Source: Phanerochaete sordida
Lineage: Eukaryota > Basidiomycota > Agaricomycetes > Polyporales > Phanerochaetaceae
Assembly: GCA_019973155.2 (NCBI GenBank)
Contig: BPQB01000078.1
Coordinates: 95,871 to 159,870, forward strand
Direction: 5' to 3'
Length of the DNA stretch: 64,000 nucleotides
Under the pieces are notes generated by a model. It had not been told where the DNA came from. It saw nothing but the letters and a program-made list of their open reading frames with translations, and ran no database searches. Below, one piece after another: positions 55,153-64,000 of this stretch. The translations under genes and the position numbers were made by a program. Each line of letters opens with the position of its first letter. Position 1 is the stretch's first letter.

Positions 55153-58100
55153 ATGGACTTCCCGCTCTTCGGCGACACTCCGGGCAAGCGGCGGCGCGAG
55201 ATCAACCTCGGCGGGCTCACGACGACAACGACGCAGACCTCGCTTCTCCAGGACGCGAAGGCGCGCCGCATGCAACGCAACGACCTCCGCCGCCGCCAGG
55301 AGTGCGCCACGCGTATACAGAGCTGGTGGCGCGGCCGCAAGCACGCGCAGCGCGTCCGCGCCGAGCTCAGACGCACCTTCGACCAGAATGTCACGAATAT
55401 CACCGGCCTTCGCTGTCTCGTCCTCATAGGCAAGGACGAGGCCCTCCTGGGGCGATGGGCGGATGCGATGCTTGCGGATAACGCAGGTGAGTCGCGTGTA
55501 CGCGCGTCGTTCCTCGCAGAAGGCTCATAGGACACATAGCACATCTGTTTGAAGCCGCTTCGGATCCTACGTGGACAATCTCCCTGCGAAAAGTCTCGGT
55601 ACTCTTGCTGCAAGGCGTGTCAGACAGTCCTTTGTATGCACTTTCCCTATCTGCCTGCTTCTCCTCTCTGATCGTAGCTCCCAGAGCCTCAAGTGCAAGC
55701 TCACAGCTGAAGATTATCGAAGGCCTCCTATCACCACAATCGTCGTCGAAGCTTTCGAGCGCGCAACTAGAGCTTCTTTCGCATCTCCTGAACAACGGTT
55801 ATCATGCGCTACTCGGTCGTGCACTATCCCACATTGTACGTCTTTCTGCCACACAATGCGAACGTAGCTGACGGTATTGTAGCCCGTGCAATCCAAGTCA
55901 GCACCAAGCCTCCCAACGCTGGTTTCACTGTCAGTCCTGCCCTTCACGCTTCTCGACCCCGCATCGCCGCAGTACGCAGAAGCCCTCGTGTACTTCTTCG
56001 CCGGCATCCTGACCGTGCCGCTCCTCCCGAACCGCCTCCCACTGCCTTCTCTCACCTTCCTCGCGCCGCGCGTTCCACTGCAGCACCTCACCTCCGATCT
56101 CGTCCCGCACATCCTCGCGCAGCTGCCTTCCGACGACGCGCGCGTGAACCTGATCGCGAACCTCGCCGCGTTTGTTCCGCCGCGCTACAACGCGCTGCCT
56201 GCGCCCGCACTCGCCGCGTACCTACGCCTCACTGCAGCTACTATGATGGCGCTCCCCATCCACGCGCTCGAGCCGCCCGCGCGCAACGACCCGCAGACGA
56301 ACGGCTGGGCTGCGGACGACGACTCGGACGAAGACGAAGCGCAGACACGCGTCGAGGTCGTCAGCACGTTCACCGCGCCTCCGCGCGCGCTGCCCATTCT
56401 CGATGGCAAGACACGCACGCGCCTGCAGACGCTACCGTCCCCCGCGCATCTGAACGCGGTCGTTTCGGCCGCATACAAGCACACAAGCAACGCAACGAAG
56501 GAGGCTCTGGTCTCCTGGCTGCAGGCCCTATCGACGATCTGGCCGAGCCGCAGGGACAGGATCGCAGGCGCGGTCGTAGCGTGGAGCGGAGGCGGGTTGG
56601 TACGCGAGGTGTACAGAGGCTACGTGCGGCGCAATCCATTCGGGACCGCGGAGAACGTTTCCGTGCTCACAGGTACGTCGTCGAATCGGTCGCACGTCGT
56701 GCCCCGTGCTGACTAGCCCCAAGACCCGGCGCACGCAGCGCACTGGCCGCCGCTCCTCTTCCTCGTCGACCTCTACAACCAAGCCCTGCTCACGATGGGC
56801 GACGACGAGTTCTTCTCGTCCTCGCCCACGGTGCTCTCCTCCGCCGCACTCGCCGCGAACAGCGCAACCACAACGACGACCGCGCGCAACCCGCTCACGC
56901 TGGACGAGATCACGTCGTTCAGCCGGCAACTCCTCAACATCGTCTTTTTGCTCTACTGGCGCGAAGACCAGAACGTCGACACCACCGTCCCCGGCATCCC
57001 GAACTTGACCCTGGAGAACGCGAGGGAACGCATGACGAAGCTCTTGCAGGCGATCCACGCCCGAGAGTAAGCTCTTCGTTCGTCTGGTCTTCGGTGCCCG
57101 GGAGCTAATACTGGCCTCTACAGCTCGCGAAGGCCGTTCACTCCGCCAGACCACTGGCTGATGACCTCGCAAGTCGATATCGGCCCCTTCGTCGACGCCG
57201 CCATGTATGCACCCTCATTCTCGAGCAACGTATCACGCACTGACTGTCCTTCAGCTACGAAGAATCCCAAATGTCGCAAGACGACGGCTCGGGCGCGCCC
57301 GCGCGGCACCTCAGCAAGCGGCAGATCGCGCTGCTCTCGCCGCGCCTGGGCGTGCTCAACAACATCCCCTTCGCGATCCCCTTCGACGTGCGCGTCAGCA
57401 TCATGCGGCGCTTCGTGCACAACGACGCCGCCGCGCGGGGGTACAACCTGCACTCGCGCCACGGGGGCTTCGCTGCACCCGTCCGCATCACTGTGCGCCG
57501 CGGCAGCATCGCGCAGGATGGCTTCAACCGCCTCGGCGACGTCGACCTCAAGGGTCCGATCGCAATCACGTTTATCGACCAGTTCGGTCAAGAGGAGTAA
57601 GTATATGCGTCTCGTCTGGCGGGACGTCGCTGATCGCGATGCGTACAGGGCGGGCATCGACGGCGGCGGCGTCTTCAAGGAGTTCCTGACCGAGCTCTGC
57701 AAGGAGGTCTTCGACACGGACCGCGGGCTCTGGCTCGCGAACAAGAAGAACGAGCTGTACCCCAACCCGCACTCGTACGCGACGGAATGTGAGTACCGTG
57801 CCCCGCGATACACACGTCGACGACTGACCTCCGCTTGGCAGCTGGAAGCCTGGCGTGGTACCGCTTCATCGGGCGGATCCTCGGCAAGGCGTTGTACGAG
57901 GGCATCCTCGTCGACGTCGCGTTCGCCGGGTTCTTCTTGTCCAAGGTAGGCCTTGCCTCAATCGTGTTCTAGCCTTCTAGCTGATATACTCCGTTGCTCA
58001 CAGTGGCTTGGCAAGCAAAGCTTCTTGGACGATCTCGCGTCACTCGACCCTGAGCTGTACCAGGGCCTCATCTTCCTCAAGCACTACACGGGCAACCCCG

Positions 58101-58938
58101 AGGAGCTCTCACTGACGTTCGCCGTGACGACTGAAGGTCGGTCTTCTCGCCCACTCGCGTTGCCTTTGACATGCGCTGATGATCGTCTCCGGTAGAATTC
58201 GGCGTCACCAAGACGATTCCGCTCATACCGAACGGCGATCAGGTGCCTGTGACACGCGAGAACCGGCTGCAATACATCTATCTCGTGTCGCACTACCGGC
58301 TGAACAAGCAGATCAAGCGGCAGAGCGACGCATTCTTCGAGGGCTTGTCCGAGATGATTGACCCGAAATGGCTACGGTACGTCGCGCAGCTCCTGCGCCT
58401 ATGCTGTATCGCCGTGATGCTCATGTGTACTTCTAGAATGTTCAACCAGCAAGAGCTCCAGATCCTCCTTGGTGGTGTCAACTCACCGATCGACCTCGAC
58501 GACCTGCGCGCAAACACACAGTACGGCGGGCTGTTTGGCGACCACGAGGCGACCATTGAGATGTTCTGGCGCGTCGTCAACACATTCACGCAAGACCAGC
58601 GCCGCGCCCTCCTCCGCTTTGCGACAAGCTGCAGCCGTCCCCCGCTATTGTGCGTCCGTTCACTTGTTGTACACGACTTCTCTATTCTGATCTCTCGCTA
58701 CAGAGGATTCAAGGAGCTTGTCCCCCACTTCGCGATACGAGATGCAGGCTCTGACGAGAACCGGCTTCCGACCGCGAGTACATGCGTGAACTTGCTCAAG
58801 GTGAGCTGCATGGATGCTATGGCCTCTGCTCCTTGCTGACACTTTTTGGTACAGCTACCAAGGTACACAAGCGAGAAGACGCTTCGAGAGAAGCTGCTGC
58901 AGGCAGTACAGTCGAATGCCGGCTTTGACCTCTCGTGA
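55153..58938 (+). CDS. HECT-type E3 ubiquitin ligase, Hul5/UBE3C-like
   Basis: Transfers ubiquitin from E2 to substrate through a catalytic Cys; Hul5/UBE3C extends chains on proteasome-bound substrates. Exons: 55153-55486, 55540-55835, 55883-56672, 56724-57066, 57124-57204, 57255-57596, 57649-57788, 57842-57945, 58004-58136, 58196-58376, 58437-58649, 58704-58800, 58855-58938; 1045 residues. Exon 2 could instead start at 55531, adding three codons. The start [21 protein letters not shown] and the IQ motif at about 54-72 ([17 protein letters not shown]) are typical of UBE3C. HECT landmarks: [64 protein letters not shown], and the catalytic Cys1013 in [14 protein letters not shown]. The length is close to human UBE3C. 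Confidence 0.94.
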
Positions 58939-59791
58939 TGAAGGTTTGGTGTGACGTGATTTTGATTTGTACTCGTCTCATCCTAGAACACATGCTTGTA
59001 CAATACATCATACAGTCTCATTGCATTGCACCCATGCTTGCATGTTTGATCAGCATAAACAAGGCACACTCTAGTCCTGCTGTGCTACAACTACTGTAGT
59101 TGCATGACCGAAAGAGCCGAGGGCCTGACACCTGGCTGAGTGCGGCCACACCGGCTGCTTGGCCCAGAGCCATCTGACAGCTGACTCCCTACCGACAATG
59201 GCCGTATTTGAGCCAATTATAAGCAGTTTATAGTCTAAGATCATGCATTGTGTATTCAGACACGACCGACTCCATGCAGATGCAGGATTCACAGTTTGAA
59301 GCAGTGTACAGCTGTTTGTGCACTGTGGGCCCAAAAATAAGAGACATTGGTGAATATAAACAAGGGTGTGGACGCCTCGAAGTGGTCAATCGGAGGTGCC
59401 TGACACCTGACCAGTGTAAACCCGCCCCGTCGTGGGGCAGTAAACCACTCTGACATTGACAAAACAGGAACAGGCTCTGTCGATTGAAGAGAGCTCGAGC
59501 AAGTACATGGTGGAACTAAGGAAACAGGAGAACGAGAGCAGACAAAGGAAGGCGGGACATGATTACATAAGCTACCAAAAAGGGATGTAACCTAAAGCGG
59601 AGCGGCAGGGTTACAACCAGCCATTGCAGTCATGCGACTACAGTGTTTGTAATGTTGAATTCTTCTCATCTCTGCCGGTTGTGCTCTCTGCCGCGCTGTG
59701 CGTTGAGTGGCTGCAAACCAACCACAGATGGCCACCAAATGATGAATGCCGTCTCGTGGCAATCTGAATGGTATGTTGCTGATATTACAGA
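58939..59791. other. Intergenic, no gene seen
   Basis: Downstream of the HECT gene. GC content falls and short repeats begin (two CTGACACCTG strings near 59127 and 59399, a CCCCGTCGTGGGG hairpin near 59428). No supported gene. Confidence 0.5.
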
Positions 59792-60121
59792 TACTGTACA
59801 TTTACAACCTTACCGGATGTCACGCGTCACTGAGACCTCATCCTGTTCAGTATTTCGTATTTGTCACGCGTCACCGACCCTTCTGGCGAGGGATTTTCGC
59901 AGGTGTTCACCCAATTTTCCGGCCTGCGGCGCTCGGAAAGCTTCAAGCGGTGCACAAGCACACTTTCTAGCACAACCGCACTGCGTCCGCGTTGAAACAA
60001 GCCGTCCGCTACACATATTTTCCTTGTGTCACGCGAAATTCTGGCCCTCATCCGCTCATCCGGTAAGGTTACAATTTGTCACGGTCACACCACCATCCGG
60101 TAAGGTTGTAAATGTACAGTA
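59792..60121. mobile_element. Small inverted-repeat element (MITE-like)
   Basis: 330 bp bounded by perfect 28-bp inverted repeats (59792-59819 and 60094-60121), beginning TACTGTACATTTACAACC. If the outer TA on each side is the target duplication, it would fit a Tc1/mariner-type MITE. A partial extra copy of the inner end (CATCCGGTAAGGTT) lies at about 60056-60070. No coding capacity. Confidence 0.7.
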
Positions 60122-60440
60122 CCCAAAATTAGGATTTATACATATTTACGCTAAGAGTGCAAATACTGCTTGATGCTGGGCTATTGTTGAAGAAGTAAAG
60201 TGTATCAAACCAACCACTGGCTGTAGACAGAGACCAAGAAGTAGTTGACACTACAACACTGGTGCAGGACTGAGATACTCAAACTAAACCCACACCATTA
60301 TGCACTGTTTCAGAGGGGGGGTTATGGGTTTGAAGGGGTTATGGGTTCTAGATTAATAACAATGAGGATTAAACGGTCAACGTAGTATAATGGGCGCTTG
60401 TAGATAAGTGCCCTTTGACGAAAGCATTAAAAGATGACCA
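60122..60440. other. Intergenic, no gene seen
   Basis: AT-rich sequence between the small inverted-repeat element and the satellite array. No feature beyond a short G-run near 60313 and a duplicated GGGTT(A/T)TGGGTT string. Confidence 0.5.
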
Positions 60441-62390
60441 GGCGCGGTCGTACAAGAATTCCTGACCGCGGTCATGCAGAGGTGCACAACCACGGTCACA
60501 TAATGGTAAAATGTGCATACATCCGCGGTCATGCAACTTGGAATGACCGCGGTTCTATGCTGCAATATCTCTGTATGTAAATGTCTGATATTGCTTCAAA
60601 TATTGGACTATACAAATCCGTGGTTGTGCAACCTGGCACGACCGCGGTTTAGTACTGTACAGAGGTATGGCCATGATACAAGCCACGGAATAATATCTGC
60701 TGACAAAATACGCAATGTCGCATACCTCTTCACATAAAATGCTGATATTGCCAAGAATATATAGGCATAGAAATCCGCGGTCATGCATCCTGGTACGACC
60801 ACGGATTGATGATACATTGAGAGGAAACTTCAGTGCAAGCAAAGAGAGGGGTATCAGTTGTAACAACGATAACATTGCCAGCTAAGCACAACCGCGGTCG
60901 CACCAGGCTGCATGACCGCGGTCATACCAAGTTCCGTGGTCACGCCAGACTGCACGACCGCGGTCATGCCAAGTTGCGCGACCGCGGTTGTGCCAAGTTG
61001 CGCGACCACGGTCGCATCAAGTTCCGTGGTTGCGCCAAGTTGCGCGACCGCGCCGGGCTGCACGACCGCGGCCGAACTATGATGCACGTCCGCGGCCGAA
61101 CTATGATGCACGTCCGCGGTCATGCGAAGATGCGCGACCGCAGTTGACCCAGAATGTGCGACTTCCGCGATCGTGCAGCCTGGAACGATCACAGGTGGGT
61201 GGAGATATGAGCCAGTGACCATATGTCTTCCGATAAATTAGGATTATTGTTGAAAATATATAGCTATGTACTTCCGCGTCCGTGCAACCTGTCGCGACCG
61301 CGGATTGGTACAGCGTCAAGGTATGGGCGTCCTACAGACCACCGAACAATATTTGGTGAGCAAAGTCCGAAACCTTTCATACCTCCTTATATAAACTCAT
61401 ACTATTCCTGAGAATATGAAGCAGGGCACATCCGTGGTCGGGCAAGCTGGCGCGACCGCGGCTGGATGCTACATAGAGTACTGGTGGTGGTATAATCCAC
61501 GGACGAGTATCCAGCCAAGCGAAAATACAGCTGTCATATGCCTGTCAATAAATGTTCGATATTCCCCAGAATATAGGACTATACATATCCGCGGCCGTAC
61601 AACCCGGCACGACCGCGGCGTGGCACCATATGGAGGTATGATCATGCTACTAGCGACGGAAGGATGTTCGCTGAGCCAAGGACCAGACGTCCCATATCTC
61701 TTCCAACAACTGCCTACTATTCCTGAGAATATTAAACTAGGTGGATCCGCGGTCGAGCAGGCTGGCACGACCGCGGTGGAACGGTACACTAAGTCTTGGC
61801 AGTGGTACAAGCCACGGACGAGTCTTCAGCCAAGAGATGATACAGCTGTCATATGTCTGTCAATAAATGTTAGATATTACCCAAAATATACGACTATACA
61901 TATCCGCGGTCGTAGAATCTGGCGCGACCGCGGCGTGGCACTATATTCAGGTATGGTTGTGCTACAATGCCATGGGTTACATTCACTGAGCCAACTACGA
62001 AATGTCTTATATCTCTTCAGATAAAAGCATACTATTCTTGAGAATATAAAACTAGGTAGATCCGCGGACGGGTGGACTGGTACAACCGCGGTGGAATGCT
62101 ACATGGAGCCCTGGCGGTGGTACAAGCCGTGGACAAGTATTCTGCCAAGAAATGATACGCCTGTCATACGGCTGTCTATAAATTCGCGATATTACCCAGA
62201 ATATAGGACTATGCATATCCACGGTCGTACAACCTGGCGCGACCGCGGCGTGGCACCATATGGGAGGGTTGTGACAGTACAAGCCACAGATGAGTATTTG
62301 GTGGAGACATGAGGCAGCTGCCATATCTCTGCCAATAAATCTGCGATATTCTCAAGAATATAAAGCTATACAACTGTGCACTTGCAAAGC
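60441..62390. repeat. Tandem satellite, about 157-bp units with CCGCGGTC palindrome
   Basis: Each unit holds a 30-bp imperfect palindrome of the form CCGCGGTCG...CGACCGCGG in an AT-rich surround. Cores start at 60523, 60618, 60775, 61274, 61433, 61589, 61747, 61904, 62062 and 62219. From 61274 on the spacings are 159, 156, 158, 157, 158 and 157. From 61433 on the units alternate in type: cores followed by CTGGATGC or TGGAA(C/T)G (61433, 61747, 62062) and cores followed by CGTGGCAC (61589, 61904, 62219). This gives a two-unit higher-order repeat of about 315 bp. Long open frames here (for example 61416-62024) reflect the repeat and are not taken as genes. Confidence 0.88.
60887..61145. repeat. 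Local amplification of the palindromic core within the satellite
   Basis: A run of more than ten closely spaced half-palindromes such as GACCGCGGTCATGCCAAG, in units of roughly 20-24 bp, with no AT-rich spacer. It interrupts the regular 157-bp spacing between the cores at 60775 and 61274. Confidence 0.8.
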
Positions 62391-62876
62391 ATGGTGTCAC
62401 TGTAATTGGGCGCTTAATTGAAATACAACTGCGGTACAGGCAAGATACCCAGAATGTGCGGATTCTTATAGATCTGTCTAGACCAAAGTCAAACCTTTGA
62501 ACAATATGAGACCACAGCTTTACTATACAACACCATTCTGCAAAACCATAGTCAAGTCTGTGCAGTGTTGGTGAATATTGGTTCTAGTTTGGTGCACACT
62601 GGCTGGGAAAGCCTGAAAGCACATACACAAAACTTGTTGAGTTTAGTAATGAGTTGGTGGTGTTGTTTAGTTTTGTTTTCAGTTGAGAAACACAGCGCCA
62701 AGTTTGTTAAGTGTTTAGCAAACCCGAATATCCCCCCCCAGTGCCGCTGTGGAAGATCCGGCTTACCGAAACCCCGACAGTGAACAGTTCAACAGAAGTG
62801 AAATAGGTAAAGGCTGTGAAAGCCCAGATGTGGTGGTTAATAGCGTAAAACCCGTGTGCTAGTGGACAGAAACAGG
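62391..62876. other. Unique-looking spacer, no gene seen
   Basis: Sequence between the satellite and the purine-rich repeat. No supported gene or repeat was noticed. Confidence 0.5.
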
Positions 62877-63885
62877 AATTGTGGCGACATAAACAAGCAG
62901 ATTAACAAGAAGAGAGTGACAGAAAGAAAGGATGAGCGCAAAAATGCGCTGAAGTTCAGATGGTGGTGAAGAGAAGTTGCAATAACAGAAGTGAGTAGAG
63001 TTAACAGCCGAACAGGGAAAAGAAAAAGGGGAAGATAAAAAATGCGATAAGGCTCGGGTGCCAGTAATAAGAAGTTGCAATAGCAGAAGTGGGTGGAGTT
63101 TACAGTAGGACAATGAAAAGAAAAGAGGGGAATGTTAAAAAATGTGCTAAAACCCGAGCATAATGCGGTGTTGGTGACGATCAGGAGAAAAAGCAGGTGA
63201 AAGTAGGTGAGAGCAACAACAAAGAGATGGAAAGAAGTGATAAAGACATTGAAAAAGATGGAAAGTAGCAAAAAAGAGATGGAAAAAGGCAAAAAAATGC
63301 GGAAAGAGCCAAACAGTGGCAAAGGCGGTAGAAATAGGTGGAAGGTGGCAGAAGAAAACGTGGAAAGAGATGTATACAGAGGTGAAAGCAGGCAGAAAGA
63401 GGTGGAATGAAATGACAAAAAAAGGAATGGCAGAAAGGAATGGCAAAAATAAGGAGTAGTGAAAAGAGACAAATAAGGGGTAAAGAGAAGTGAAAAAAAG
63501 TTGGAAACAGGTGTAGAAGGACAAACAGTGGTGAAGGAGGTGGAAACAGGTAGAAGAAGACAACAAAGAGATGGAGAGAAGCGTAAAAGAAGGTGAAAGG
63601 AGATGGAAAAGGGTGGACAGTGGTGAGGGCAGTGGAAAGAGGTGGAAAGAAGTGAAAAATGAGTTGCAAGAGATGAGGAGTAGTGGAAAGAGACAACAAA
63701 GAGGTGGGGAGAAGTGAAAAAGAGTTGGAAAGGGGTGTAGAGAGATGGAAAGAAGTGAAAAAAGGTAGAAAGGAGCAGAAGAGAGGTGGAAAGAGGTGGT
63801 AAAAAGTGAGGAGAAGTGCTAACAGGCAGAAAAGAGGTGCAAAAGAGCGAACAGAGGTAGAAAGAGACAAAGAAGGGTTGTGAGA
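62877..63885. repeat. Purine-rich minisatellite tract
   Basis: The plus strand is strongly purine-biased, especially 63181-63880, with degenerate units such as GGTGGAAAGA and AGTGAAAA. Near its start, two copies of a segment of about 98 bp (starting GAAGTTGCAATA at about 62973 and 63071) are visible. The minus strand gives long Phe/Leu/Ser-rich open frames (up to 229 codons) that follow from the base bias and are rejected as genes. Confidence 0.75.
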
Positions 63886-63892
63886 CTAGCTA

Positions 63893-64000
63893 GATGTCGC
63901 CAGATGTCGCTTTGGCGCGGGCATCTGGCCTCTGGCGCCGGCACCTGGGCCCACAAGCGCAGACATCTGGCCTCTAGCGCGGGCATCTGGCCCGGCAGGC
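63893..64000. repeat. Edge of a GC-rich tandem repeat
   Basis: Repeated strings such as GCGCGGGCATCTGGCC and CATCTGGCCTCT occur several times up to the window end, so the array probably continues beyond it. Confidence 0.65.

Noticed and set aside
61416..62024. A 202-codon plus-strand frame in the satellite
   Set aside because: It crosses four repeat units and its peptide repeats with them (for example HIRGR...DRGVA). The frame is a by-product of unit lengths that are often close to a multiple of three.
63181..63870. Long minus-strand open frames rich in Phe, Leu and Ser (up to 229 codons)
   Set aside because: They follow from a purine-only plus strand, which rarely makes stop codons on the other strand. 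No domain, splice-site or start-context support.
1..64000. CRISPR arrays, bacterial operons or prophage genes
   Set aside because: No regular direct repeats with unique spacers. Intron-rich genes and fungal families throughout show a eukaryotic nuclear sequence.

Overview
The window reads as nuclear DNA of a mushroom-forming basidiomycete (Agaricomycetes, probably a polypore-like species). The signs are GC-rich genes cut by many 47-65 nt GT-AG introns, a FunK1 fungal-type protein kinase, CFEM proteins with Ser/Ala-rich GPI-type tails, and a large family of fungal F-box proteins. All gene models below were built by hand from reading frames and splice sites. Every intact model sums to a multiple of three, but no transcript or database evidence was available.

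Layout. 1-1.2 kb is AT-rich flank with a tRNA-like Pol III segment. 1.2-4.0 kb is a FunK1 kinase (-). 4.7-7.5 kb is a decayed locus (-): a conserved fungal N-terminal region followed by WD40 repeats, broken by stop codons that mostly look like C-to-T or G-to-A changes. 8.2-37.1 kb is the dominant feature, a cluster of ten F-box genes (nine intact, one pseudogene). Eight share one architecture: an F-box exon of 77-130 codons, one phase-0 intron, an RPP..DEW.RF..HARRVR block, a leucine-rich body, and an AAP.VA.FLDRYFP tail. Two (8.2 and 14 kb) form a separate subfamily. Between them lie a 1.6-kb hAT-like element with 21-bp inverted ends and an 8-bp target duplication, one membrane protein gene, and a head-to-head pair of Gly-rich paralogues.

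37.5-58.9 kb holds more conserved genes: a LENG1/Cir_N-like gene, two more membrane-protein paralogues whose tails end in a PPxY motif, a G-protein alpha subunit with an unusually long structured first intron, two CFEM/GPI-type cell-surface proteins, and a 13-exon Hul5/UBE3C-type HECT ubiquitin ligase. From 59 kb to the end the sequence is repetitive: a small inverted-repeat element, a tandem satellite of about 157 bp whose units carry a CCGCGGTC palindrome and alternate in two types, a purine-rich minisatellite, and the edge of another GC-rich repeat.

Main themes. The F-box proteins are likely substrate adaptors for SCF ubiquitin ligases and are expanding locally by duplication, acidic-repeat growth and loss. 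The surface proteins (three PPxY membrane proteins, two CFEM proteins) and the G-alpha subunit suggest sensing and cell-wall functions, but nothing here shows a direct link between them. The most unusual structures are the palindromic satellite with its two-unit higher-order pattern, the hAT-like element and the F-box cluster.
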